This document shows positions 1 to 5,015 of a DNA stretch of 5,015 nucleotides, piece by piece. Made by a program: the position numbers and the translations under genes. Every line of letters starts with the position of its first letter. Positions within the stretch are counted from its first letter, which is position 1. A model generated the notes under the pieces. It ran no database searches. It was not told the origin of the DNA and worked only from the letters and a program-made list of their open reading frames with translations. Source of the DNA: Bacteroidales bacterium UBA2764 (GTDB taxonomy: Bacteria > Bacteroidota > Bacteroidia > Bacteroidales > Paludibacteraceae); NCBI GenBank assembly GCA_002352705.1, contig DEIW01000121.1, positions 1 to 5,015 on the forward strand, written 5' to 3'.

Positions 1-231
1 TATTTCAATACTTATTTCCATCCATGGGAGTTCTATCCCTTAGGAGAACATCCCGAGTGGAAAATGCCGTTTATCATTCGTAACCATGCTGGTGATCCGA
101 TGTATGAACGGCTCAAAGAGGTAATCATGGATCTTAAATCCCGCGGAGCGGAGTTTGTTACCTATCATGAACTGGCTCAAACATCGTGCACCGACTATGA
201 TGTGCTTATTTCTAAACTTGATAACAACTAA
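1..231 (+). CDS. Polysaccharide deacetylase (NodB/CE4 family), C-terminal fragment
   Basis: The gene enters from the left edge in frame 1, and its last 76 residues end at a TAA at 229-231. The fragment opens with YFNTYFHPWEF (residues 1-11). The FHPWE element matches the final conserved motif of many Bacteroidota NodB-type deacetylases, whose histidine lines the active site. It continues with IIRNHAGDPMYERL and SRGAEFVTYHELA, the typical closing helix and strand in which these enzymes finish ("rigorous" matches to family tails I remember, not a search). Family members are metal-dependent enzymes that remove N- or O-acetyl groups from glycans or lipid-linked sugars. The metal-binding Asp-His-His motifs lie upstream of the window, so activity cannot be judged. 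The GT2 gene begins 12 bp after the stop, so the two are probably co-transcribed. The substrate is unknown. Confidence 0.82.
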   Translation, partial: YFNTYFHPWEFYPLGEHPEWKMPFIIRNHAGDPMYERLKEVIMDLKSRGAEFVTYHELAQTSCTDYDVLISKLDNN

Positions 232-243
232 TACGGACTTTAT

Positions 244-1191
244 ATGATACGTTTAGCAATAGTCTCCCCTTGTTACAATGAGCATGAAGTGCTCTATGAA
301 TCGGCAAAACGTCTTACGGAATTGTTGAATGACTTGATTGCAAAGGGTAAAATTACCAAGGATAGTTTTATCTTGTATGTCAATGATGGTTCAAAGGATG
401 ATACGTGGGATATCATCTGTGGGCTGCATGCATCCAACCGGTTTGTTTGTGGTATTAATCTTGCGCACAATGTGGGGCATCAGAATGCCATTATGGCAGG
501 TATGATGACCGCTAAAGGCCGTTGTGACGGTGTTGTTACCATTGATTGCGACTTGCAGGATGATATTACTGCCATTGAGCGTATGATAGACCTCCATGCC
601 AATGGGATTGAGATCGTTTATGGTGTAAAGGTAAGCCGTCAGGCTGATTCGTTCATGAAGAAATTTACGGCACAAACCTTCTATCGGATACAGTCTTCAA
701 TGGGCGTTGATGCCGTGTATAATCATGCAGATTTTCGTTTTATGAGTAGTCGGGCTTTGAATGCATTGGCACAGTATCCGGAGCGAAATCTGTATCTGCG
801 AGGTATTATTCCGACAATCGGATTCCGTACGGCTACTGTGGATGACGTCATATCCGAGCGTATAGCCGGGCAGTCGAAATATTCATTCTCCAAAATGTTA
901 CGTTTGGCATCAGATGGCATCACATCCTTCTCGTCCAAACCGATGATAATAGTGCTTGCAGCCGGAACTCTAATGTTGATCAGCTCGTTGGCTATGATAG
1001 TGTATGTGGTTATTTCCTTGTTGATGGGACATTATGTTCCGGGATGGTCATCGCTTATGCTTTCTGTATGGTTTATCGGATCGGTGATAACAATCGGTAT
1101 TGGTATTTTAGGAACTTATATTGGCAAAATGTACACAGAGATAAAGCATCGACCGCTTTATATTGTGTCAGATTCATTACTCCATGAATAA
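244..1191 (+). CDS. Family 2 glycosyltransferase, polyprenyl-phosphate sugar synthase type (GtrB/ArnC/DPM1-like)
   Basis: This 315-residue protein probably moves a sugar from a nucleotide donor to a polyprenyl phosphate on the cytoplasmic face of the inner membrane. It has the GT-A order of motifs: SPCYNE at 8-13, VNDGSKDDT at 46-54 for nucleotide binding, and DCDLQDD at 101-107, which holds the metal-binding DxD. FRFM at 164-167 and RIAGQSKYSFSKM at 206-218 follow, the second being the RxxGxSKY signature of polyprenyl-P-sugar synthases. Two hydrophobic spans (about 234-261 and 268-294) anchor the C-terminus, as in GtrB and ArnC, and the length is normal. The ATG at 244 is placed just before the first catalytic strand. 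No Shine-Dalgarno is visible, which is usual in Bacteroidota. The end overlaps the GT87 gene by 8 bp, suggesting coupled translation. The sugar transferred cannot be read from sequence. Confidence 0.9.
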   Translation: MIRLAIVSPCYNEHEVLYESAKRLTELLNDLIAKGKITKDSFILYVNDGSKDDTWDIICGLHASNRFVCGINLAHNVGHQNAIMAGMMTAKGRCDGVVTIDCDLQDDITAIERMIDLHANGIEIVYGVKVSRQADSFMKKFTAQTFYRIQSSMGVDAVYNHADFRFMSSRALNALAQYPERNLYLRGIIPTIGFRTATVDDVISERIAGQSKYSFSKMLRLASDGITSFSSKPMIIVLAAGTLMLISSLAMIVYVVISLLMGHYVPGWSSLMLSVWFIGSVITIGIGILGTYIGKMYTEIKHRPLYIVSDSLLHE

Positions 1192-2326
1192 GTATAATAA
1201 ATACATTTATTGGCTTGGTTTTATCATAGCCGTAACCGCAACAGCGATAGAATTGTTTCGCGGAGGTGCTGAGAATTATGTTGATTTTCGGGACGCAACG
1301 CTCAATTTTTGGAATGGAATAAGCAGTTATAATGACGAGTTCGTTTCTGCTCATGGCAGGTACTTTATTTATTCACCGCTATTCTGTATTCTGTTCGCGC
1401 CGTTTGCCTTTATGCCGTTCTATATGGGCGGCTTCGCGTGGAACCTGATTGGATATACAGTGTTCTATTACGCAGTAAAGAATTTGCCGGGATTGAATGA
1501 TAATAAATCGTCACAAATGATGCTTTATCTACTATTGTTTGTAGGGCAGAGTTTGTTCTGCTTTCAGTTCAATCTACTCGTGGCAGCAATATTTCTCTGG
1601 GCATTTATATTGCTCGAAAGAGACCATAATTTTGGGGCGGTTTTCCTGATTATGCTCTCCGCGATGACCAAGATCTACGGTGCTATCGAACTGGCACTCC
1701 TGTTCTGCTATCCGCGTTTCTGGCGCAACATGGGATATGCGGTGCTTTGTGGGATCGGGTTGGTGCTCTTACCGGTAGTCAGACTCGGTATTGACGGCTT
1801 GTTGCCATGGTATATGGACTGGTTCCACCAACTCTCTGATCACCATGATACGACAGGCGTGTATTATTCACTTATCTTTGCCCAACCGATACGAGTATTT
1901 GCACTGCCATATATGCGCTGGTTCCAAGGAACTGTCTTGGCCATATTGGGAGTATTCTTCTTTTGTTGTTATAAACGATGGAGTGAGCCCTCATTCCGTG
2001 TCGGTGTATTGGCAGGACTAATGGGGTATATCGTTATTATGAGTGAGGCGGCAGAGTTTACGACTTACACTATTGCTGCTACAGGTTATGCCTTGTGGTA
2101 TTTCAGCGAGGATGAGCGATCGATTGTGGATAAGATATTGTTCTGGTGTATATTCGTCCTGTTTGGTATGATGCCGATAGACATCTTATGTCCCACTCCC
2201 GTTTGTATGTTCTGTCATAAAACATTATGGCTTGGCGTCTGGATTTTTACTATCGCTTGGCTTCGTATCATTTACACCACCTGCAAACCGGTTCCATCTA
2301 CGCAGTGCCATCAGGTTCTTCAATAA
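1184..2326 (+). CDS. Polytopic GT-C glycosyltransferase, GT87/DUF2029 family
   Basis: This 380-residue integral membrane protein has around ten hydrophobic spans and resembles GT87 enzymes, the family of mycobacterial PimE. Members use a polyprenyl-phosphate sugar as donor and act on the periplasmic side. Recognisable family features are the first extracytoplasmic loop with VDFRDA (33-38, D34 being a candidate catalytic acid by GT-C analogy), YSPLFCILFAPFAFMP at 63-78, WNL at 86-88, TKIYG at 162-166, and AEFTTYTIAATGYALWYF at 290-307, which replaces the usual AESPTYIIA-type segment. I chose ATG 1184 over the in-frame TTG at 1163 because it gives a normal basic N-terminus before the first span. 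ATG lies in ATGAATAA, where the TAA is the GT2 stop, so coupling is likely. The preceding GT2 is the natural supplier of its lipid-linked donor. The family call is good; donor and acceptor are unknown. Confidence 0.82.
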   Translation: MNKYNKYIYWLGFIIAVTATAIELFRGGAENYVDFRDATLNFWNGISSYNDEFVSAHGRYFIYSPLFCILFAPFAFMPFYMGGFAWNLIGYTVFYYAVKNLPGLNDNKSSQMMLYLLLFVGQSLFCFQFNLLVAAIFLWAFILLERDHNFGAVFLIMLSAMTKIYGAIELALLFCYPRFWRNMGYAVLCGIGLVLLPVVRLGIDGLLPWYMDWFHQLSDHHDTTGVYYSLIFAQPIRVFALPYMRWFQGTVLAILGVFFFCCYKRWSEPSFRVGVLAGLMGYIVIMSEAAEFTTYTIAATGYALWYFSEDERSIVDKILFWCIFVLFGMMPIDILCPTPVCMFCHKTLWLGVWIFTIAWLRIIYTTCKPVPSTQCHQVLQ

Positions 2327-2328
2327 TT

Positions 2329-2344
2329 GCGGATTTTAATCCGC
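2329..2344 (+). other. Short hairpin just after the GT87 stop codon
   Basis: GCGGATT at 2329-2335 and AATCCGC at 2338-2344 are perfect reverse complements around two T bases; in RNA this would be a 6-bp stem with a UUUA loop. It starts two bases after the TAA and lies seven bases before the larger terminator. It has no T tract of its own. It may protect the 3' end of the glycan operon mRNA or help termination. The pairing is visible; the role is inferred. Confidence 0.55.
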
Positions 2345-2350
2345 CTCGCA

Positions 2351-2388
2351 AAAAAAAAGCACAAATCCTTGCGTATGTGCTTTTTTTT
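2351..2388 (+). terminator. Intrinsic terminator ending the glycan operon, with A-run/T-run stem
   Basis: Eight A bases plus GCACA at 2351-2363 pair perfectly with TGTGC plus eight T bases at 2376-2388. This gives a 13-bp stem with a 12-base loop (2364-2375). The GC-containing core (GCACA/TGTGC) followed by U8 is a standard rho-independent layout. The symmetrical A tract means it could also work on the other strand, though no convergent gene is seen. It separates the glycosyltransferase operon from the next pair of genes. The core is only 5 bp without the A-U pairs, so leakage is possible. Confidence 0.85.
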
Positions 2389-2399
2389 GTGTAACTTTG
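2369..2399 (+). promoter_or_regulatory. Bacteroidetes-type promoter nested in the terminator
   Basis: TAACTTTG at 2392-2399 is an exact match to the Bacteroides -7 consensus TAnnTTTG. TTG at 2369-2371 sits 20 bp upstream, the expected place for the -33 element. Transcription would start near 2403-2406 and give a leader of roughly 15-18 bases before the ATG at 2421. The -33 TTG falls in the loop of the upstream terminator and the spacer includes its 3' arm. The promoter should drive the 2421-3577 gene pair and possibly tkt by read-through. Confidence 0.75.
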
Positions 2400-2400
2400 C

Positions 2401-2420
2401 AGCGTTTTTAATTTAACGCT
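2401..2420. repeat. Inverted repeat abutting a start codon, over the predicted transcription start
   Basis: AGCGTT at 2401-2406 and AACGCT at 2415-2420 are perfect 6-bp reverse complements around eight A/T bases, and the right arm ends directly before ATG 2421. The predicted transcription start lies inside or next to the left arm, so a full RNA hairpin would form only if transcription began a few bases earlier. As DNA it could be an operator. A 6-bp match could also be chance. Confidence 0.4.
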
Positions 2421-2957
2421 ATGAATACAACGTATATACTGCTGATCGTGTTGGTCGTTGTGGTAATGATTTTCGGGTTCTGGTTGATCCAGTACTCGCA
2501 ATTTCGCAATGAGGAGAAGAAACGTATGTGGGAACTCAAACGGGAGAGTCAGAAGACGATTTCGCCGATTCGTCTGCGGGCGTATGAGCGACTGACGTTA
2601 TTATTAGAACGCACGAAACCGGAGCATATGTTGATGGAACTGCGTTCGAAAGAGCCGGATGCTCTGGTTACCTGGACGGTAGGGCAGGTACAGCAATACT
2701 TGTTGCAGACGATACGGGCGGAGTTTGACCATAACCAGAGCCAGCAGGTGTATGTGAGCGATGAGGTATGGGACATGATTATCAACGCGCGTGACCAGAT
2801 GGGGGCGTTTGTAATAGCTATGGCGGCTCAATTACCTAAGGATGCTACGGCTCAGGTGTATGCGACCACCCTCCTCACTGCCTTTAATTTGAATGGCCTG
2901 ACGCCTACGGACAAAGCACTTGAGGCTTTGAAAAACGAAGCGAAAGGATTAATGTGA
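2421..2957 (+). CDS. Small inner-membrane-anchored protein of unknown function (DUF7935-like)
   Basis: The 178-residue product has one strongly hydrophobic segment (about 4-24) followed by a charged helical stretch (28-46, FRNEEKKRMWELKRESQKT), so it is probably an inner-membrane anchor with a cytoplasmic helical domain. Landmarks are SPIRLRAYERLTLLLER at 48-64, EFDHNQSQQVYVSDEVWD at 101-118, and PTDKALEALKNE at 162-173. From memory these match a widespread uncharacterised Bacteroidota family (I believe DUF7935), which keeps an LxAYERL, an EFxHNxxQQxYVS and a PTxKALxxLKxE segment; I could not check the number. No catalytic motif is visible. It is the first gene after the promoter at 2369-2399, and its TGA shares a base with the next start. 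Its function is unknown; the coupling suggests an envelope role alongside its neighbour. Confidence 0.8.
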   Translation: MNTTYILLIVLVVVVMIFGFWLIQYSQFRNEEKKRMWELKRESQKTISPIRLRAYERLTLLLERTKPEHMLMELRSKEPDALVTWTVGQVQQYLLQTIRAEFDHNQSQQVYVSDEVWDMIINARDQMGAFVIAMAAQLPKDATAQVYATTLLTAFNLNGLTPTDKALEALKNEAKGLM

Positions 2958-3577
2958 TGCGTTTGAAAATTCATTGGGTTATAGGATTATTGCTGTTGTG
3001 CGTATCAGCCGGAGCGGCAGACTCGACGACGGTAACGGCGCCTAAGGCATCTATATACCAAGGAATGACTATCAAACTGGATATCGGCTCCGCGGCGATC
3101 ACGCCGGCTATAAGCAAAGGGCAGTTACAGCAGTACGAGTTGGCGATGAACTGGCGTTTGAAGGACCGTTTTTACCCGACTCTTGAATTAGGTTATGCCG
3201 GCGGACGCGCCCATCGGGGAGATTCCATCTCGTATAATGCGCACGGTGGATTCGTTCGTGTGGGATGTGATATCAACCCGCTGAAGAAACATCCGGACAG
3301 TCCGCATGCATTACTGGTGGGAATTCGTGTGGGAACAGGAGTGCAGGCAAAGAAAACAGACTGTTGGGGAGAAATCGTATTGGGATGTCAGGTGGAGATA
3401 GCCAAGGTGCGTAACACCGCTTTTTATATGGGATGGATGGGAAGATTGAAAATCCTGTTTACCCGCGAGAAAGAGGGGCTGCTTGCCTCTGAGATGGCTC
3501 CGATATACATCCCCGGTTTTGGAGACCGAAGTAATGTAGGGTGGGGAGTAAGTTACCATTTAGGATGGAAGTTCTAA
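2957..3577 (+). CDS. Secreted, probable outer-membrane beta-barrel protein (DUF6048-like)
   Basis: The 206-residue product begins with a clear signal peptide: basic MRLKIH, hydrophobic WVIGLLLLCVSAG, and a likely signal peptidase I cut near A20-A21/D22. LLLC is a poor lipobox, so a lipoprotein is less likely. The mature part alternates short amphipathic strands (TIKLDIG, YPTLELGYAGG, GGFVRVGCDI, ALLVGIRVGTG, AFYMGWMGRLKI, IYIPGF, GWGVSYHLGWKF) and ends in an aromatic residue, as outer-membrane barrels do. The LYIPGF-type and GxGxxY elements near the C-terminus recall the Bacteroidota family DUF6048, from memory only. I prefer ATG 2957, in TGATG with the upstream stop, to the GTG at 2954, which adds only one residue. 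The mature chain has three cysteines (104, 136, 144). No enzymatic function is evident. Confidence 0.75.
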   Translation: MRLKIHWVIGLLLLCVSAGAADSTTVTAPKASIYQGMTIKLDIGSAAITPAISKGQLQQYELAMNWRLKDRFYPTLELGYAGGRAHRGDSISYNAHGGFVRVGCDINPLKKHPDSPHALLVGIRVGTGVQAKKTDCWGEIVLGCQVEIAKVRNTAFYMGWMGRLKILFTREKEGLLASEMAPIYIPGFGDRSNVGWGVSYHLGWKF

Positions 3578-3578
3578 C

Positions 3579-3645
3579 AGCCAAGATACTGTCAAAATAA
3601 GGCCAATGCCGACGGTCAACCGACGGTCAACCGACAGTCAAGGCT
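3579..3645. other. Long imperfect inverted repeat enclosing the 11-bp repeat array
   Basis: AGCC (3579-3582) and ACTGTC (3588-3593) are complementary to GGCT (3642-3645) and GACAGT (3633-3638). A transcript reading out of the barrel-protein gene could fold into a stem with an asymmetric internal loop and a 39-base apical region that contains most of the tandem repeats. No T run follows, so it is not a normal intrinsic terminator. The pairing is visible; its stability and role are inferred, and one arm is part of the third tandem unit, so it may be a by-product of the repeats. Confidence 0.35.
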
Positions 3646-3649
3646 AATG
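3599..3649 (+). repeat. Pair of near-identical 10-bp direct repeats flanking the tandem array
   Basis: AAGGCCAATG at 3599-3608 and AAGGCTAATG at 3640-3649 differ at one base and bracket the three 11-bp units, with the second overlapping the last two bases of unit 3. Each is preceded by GTCAA (3591-3595 and 3637-3641), so the outer segments look like diverged copies of a longer composite unit. This suggests duplication by slippage or unequal exchange, or paired protein sites. Confidence 0.6.
3609..3641 (+). repeat. Three tandem 11-bp repeats upstream of tkt
   Basis: Units are at 3609-3619 and 3620-3630 (both CCGACGGTCAA) and at 3631-3641 (CCGACAGTCAA, one change). Each contains the small palindrome GACnGTC, and successive units are about one DNA helical turn apart, so the same face would be presented three times. 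The array ends 43 bases before the tkt start, in the only non-coding stretch between the barrel-protein gene and tkt. A regulator-binding array is a reasonable inference; a neutral microduplication is the alternative. Confidence 0.8.
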
Positions 3650-3669
3650 TAAGAACGATGTAAGACACT
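3647..3669 (+). repeat. ATGTAAGA motif repeated at 11-bp spacing before tkt
   Basis: ATGTAAGA occurs at 3647-3654 and again at 3658-3665, exactly 11 bases apart, continuing the spacing of the preceding CCGACnGTCAA array with a different sequence. The second copy ends 19 bases before the tkt ATG. The region from there to the ATG is A/T-rich, which is common for Bacteroidota leaders and may help ribosome loading. No TAnnTTTG promoter element was found between 3578 and 3684. Confidence 0.5.
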
Positions 3670-3684
3670 AAAAACTATAATATT

Positions 3685-5015
3685 ATGAACAAAACACAAC
3701 TTTTGAATCGTGCGGCGGATAACATTCGTATCCTCGCAGCAGCAGCAGTAGAAAAAGCAAAGAGCGGTCACCCGGGCGGAGCCATGGGCGGCGCAGATTT
3801 CATCAATGTGCTCTTTAGCGAGTTCCTCGAATACGATCCGGACAACGCCGGTTGGGAAGCAAGAGACCGTTTCTTCCTCGATCCGGGTCACATGGCACCG
3901 ATGCTGTACGGACAACTCTGTCTGGCAGGCAAGTTCACGCTCGAAGACCTCAAGAACCTCCGTCAATGGGGTTCGGTGACTCCCGGTCACCCCGAACGCG
4001 AGATAGAGCGGATGATTGAGAATACCTCCGGTCCGCTTGGACAGGGACACACGTTTGCAGTCGGTGCAGCCATCGCCGCAAAATGGTTCAACCAGCGTTA
4101 CGGAGAGATTCATAACCCGACGATTTATGCCTTTATCTCTGATGGCGGCGTTCAGGAAGAGATCTCGCAGGGCGCAGGCCGTCTGGCAGGACACCTCGGA
4201 CTCGACAACCTCGTCATGTTCTATGACTCGAACACTATTCAGCTCTCCACCGGTTGCAGCGAAGTGACCAGCGAAGATGTCGCTGCCAAATACAAGGCAT
4301 GGGGATGGTACGTTCAGGAAATCCCGGGCAACGACCCCGACGCTATCCGCGAAGCCATCATCAAAGCGAAAGCCGAGAAAGGCCGTCCTTCGCTCATCAT
4401 CGGCCATACTACCATGGGCAAAGGCTGCGTGACCGCCGAAGGCGAGAACTGGGAAGGCAAGTGCTCCACCCACGGAGCGCCGCTCTCCAAAGCCGGTGCA
4501 TCGTTCGAAAAGACCATCGAACACCTCGGAGGCAACCCCGAAGACCCGTTCCAGATATTCCCCGAAGTGAAGAAACTGTACGACGACCGCGCAGCTGAGT
4601 TGCGCGAGTTGTGCAATAAGAAATACGAGGCGTATTACGAGTGGAAACAAGCAAATCCGCTCTCTGCCAACGAGTACGAGACCTACATGTCCGGCGAAAC
4701 GCCGTGCATCGACTGGAGCCTTATCCAGCAGAAAGCCGGTGCCGCTACCCGTAACGCCAGCGGTACAGTGCTCTCTTTCCTCGCGGAGAACGTAGGCAAC
4801 ATGATTGTTTCCTCTGCCGACCTCTCCAACTCCGACAAGACCGACGGTTTCCTCAAGAAGACCCACGCTTTCAAGAAAGGCGATTTCTCCGGTCAGTTCC
4901 TCCAAGCTGGTGTGTCCGAACTCACGATGGCGTGCGTCATGATCGGTATGGCGCTTCACGGCGGTATCATCCCTGCTTGCGGTACGTTCTTCGTCTTCTC
5001 CGACTACATGAAGCC
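3685..5015 (+). CDS. tkt: Transketolase, N-terminal two thirds (cut by window edge)
   Basis: Transketolase moves two-carbon ketol units between sugar phosphates in the non-oxidative pentose phosphate pathway, in the cytoplasm, using thiamine diphosphate and a divalent metal. The reading frame from ATG 3685 stays open for 443 codons to the edge; the usual length is about 670. The pyrophosphate domain shows SGHPGG (27-32), TPGHPE (99-104), TSGPLGQGH (114-122) and the cofactor motif SDGGVQEE (152-159) through N183, where D153, N183 and I185 would bind metal. The pyrimidine domain has started by about 350, with SSADLSNSDKT at 376-386 and FSGQFLQAGVSE at 401-412, where E412 matches the catalytic glutamate (E411 in E. 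coli). SDGG and EEISQG replace the enterobacterial GDGC and EGISHE and fit the Bacteroidota version. No Shine-Dalgarno is seen. GC content is visibly higher than in the glycan genes. Confidence 0.96.
   Translation, partial: MNKTQLLNRAADNIRILAAAAVEKAKSGHPGGAMGGADFINVLFSEFLEYDPDNAGWEARDRFFLDPGHMAPMLYGQLCLAGKFTLEDLKNLRQWGSVTPGHPEREIERMIENTSGPLGQGHTFAVGAAIAAKWFNQRYGEIHNPTIYAFISDGGVQEEISQGAGRLAGHLGLDNLVMFYDSNTIQLSTGCSEVTSEDVAAKYKAWGWYVQEIPGNDPDAIREAIIKAKAEKGRPSLIIGHTTMGKGCVTAEGENWEGKCSTHGAPLSKAGASFEKTIEHLGGNPEDPFQIFPEVKKLYDDRAAELRELCNKKYEAYYEWKQANPLSANEYETYMSGETPCIDWSLIQQKAGAATRNASGTVLSFLAENVGNMIVSSADLSNSDKTDGFLKKTHAFKKGDFSGQFLQAGVSELTMACVMIGMALHGGIIPACGTFFVFSDYMK

Noticed and set aside
1163..1183. 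Upstream TTG start giving the GT87 protein seven extra residues
   Set aside because: The in-frame ATG at 1184 overlaps the GT2 stop as ATGAATAA, a typical coupled arrangement, and gives a normal N-terminus directly before the first membrane span.
1873..1880. TATCTTTG, an exact match to the TAnnTTTG promoter box inside the GT87 gene
   Set aside because: There is no TTG at the -33 distance, it lies mid-gene with no downstream start it would serve, and an eight-base pattern with two free positions is expected by chance.
2351..2388. A-run/T-run inverted repeat considered as a mobile-element end or MITE
   Set aside because: The GC-core hairpin with a T tract after a stop codon is fully explained as an intrinsic terminator, and no target-site duplication or transposase is present.
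2965..3010. Lipoprotein signal (LLLLC) at the start of the barrel-like protein
   Set aside because: The residues before the cysteine are leucines rather than the small residues of a lipobox, and a better signal peptidase I site follows at about residues 20-21.
3609..3641. Tandem repeats considered as a small CRISPR array
   Set aside because: The 11-bp units are contiguous with no spacers and there are no cas genes in the window.
3676..3681. TATAAT just before the transketolase start
   Set aside because: It ends three bases before the ATG, so use as a -10 box would start transcription inside the coding sequence. It is better read as part of an A/T-rich leader.
3616..4959. A 447-codon open frame on the minus strand opposite transketolase, plus shorter open frames on both strands inside the same region
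   Set aside because: The plus frame encodes an unmistakable transketolase. The GC-rich, strongly biased codons of that gene suppress stops in other frames. The minus translation has no recognisable domain and ends inside the non-coding 11-bp repeats.

Overview
The window looks like a chromosomal segment from a Bacteroidota member, probably Bacteroidales. Four things point there. The one clear promoter matches the Bacteroidetes primary-sigma pattern (TTG, 20 bp, TAnnTTTG). No start codon has an obvious Shine-Dalgarno sequence. The transketolase has the lineage's SDGG...EEISQG version of the thiamine-diphosphate motif. Two small envelope proteins resemble families I know mainly from this phylum. 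All genes are on the + strand.

Region 1 (1-2326) is the distal end of a surface-glycan or lipid-glycosylation operon. It holds the C-terminal tail of a NodB-type polysaccharide deacetylase, a complete membrane-anchored family 2 glycosyltransferase of the polyprenyl-phosphate-sugar synthase type, and a polytopic GT-C enzyme of the GT87 (DUF2029) type. The gap between the first two is 12 bp, and the second and third overlap by 8 bp. The trio suggests a pathway: the GT2 loads a sugar onto a lipid phosphate, the deacetylase trims an N-acyl group from the carrier sugar or the glycan, and the GT87 transfers the sugar on the far side of the membrane. The enzyme classes parallel ArnC/ArnD/ArnT. The substrates are unknown.

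Region 2 (2327-2420) is a compact operon boundary. A small hairpin follows the GT87 stop, then a 13-bp perfect A-run/T-run terminator. A Bacteroidetes promoter is nested in it, with its -33 TTG in the terminator loop and its -7 box four bases past the stem. A 6-bp inverted repeat abuts the next start codon.

Region 3 (2421-3577) is a translationally coupled pair: a small inner-membrane-anchored protein of unknown function, then a secreted, probably outer-membrane beta-barrel protein (DUF6048-like). Stop and start share a base.

Region 4 (3578-3684) is a repeat-rich leader before transketolase. It has three tandem 11-bp units containing GACnGTC, near-identical 10-bp direct repeats on both sides, a further 8-bp motif repeated at the same 11-bp spacing, and a long imperfect inverted repeat around the array. 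No standard promoter is visible there, and this is the least explained part of the window.

Region 5 (3685 to the end) is the first 443 complete codons of transketolase (tkt), cut by the window edge. It is clearly more GC-rich than the glycan genes, as expected for a highly expressed housekeeping gene beside a surface-polysaccharide cluster. I see no RNA genes, insertion sequences, CRISPR array or integrase. I see no convincing new defence or mobile system.
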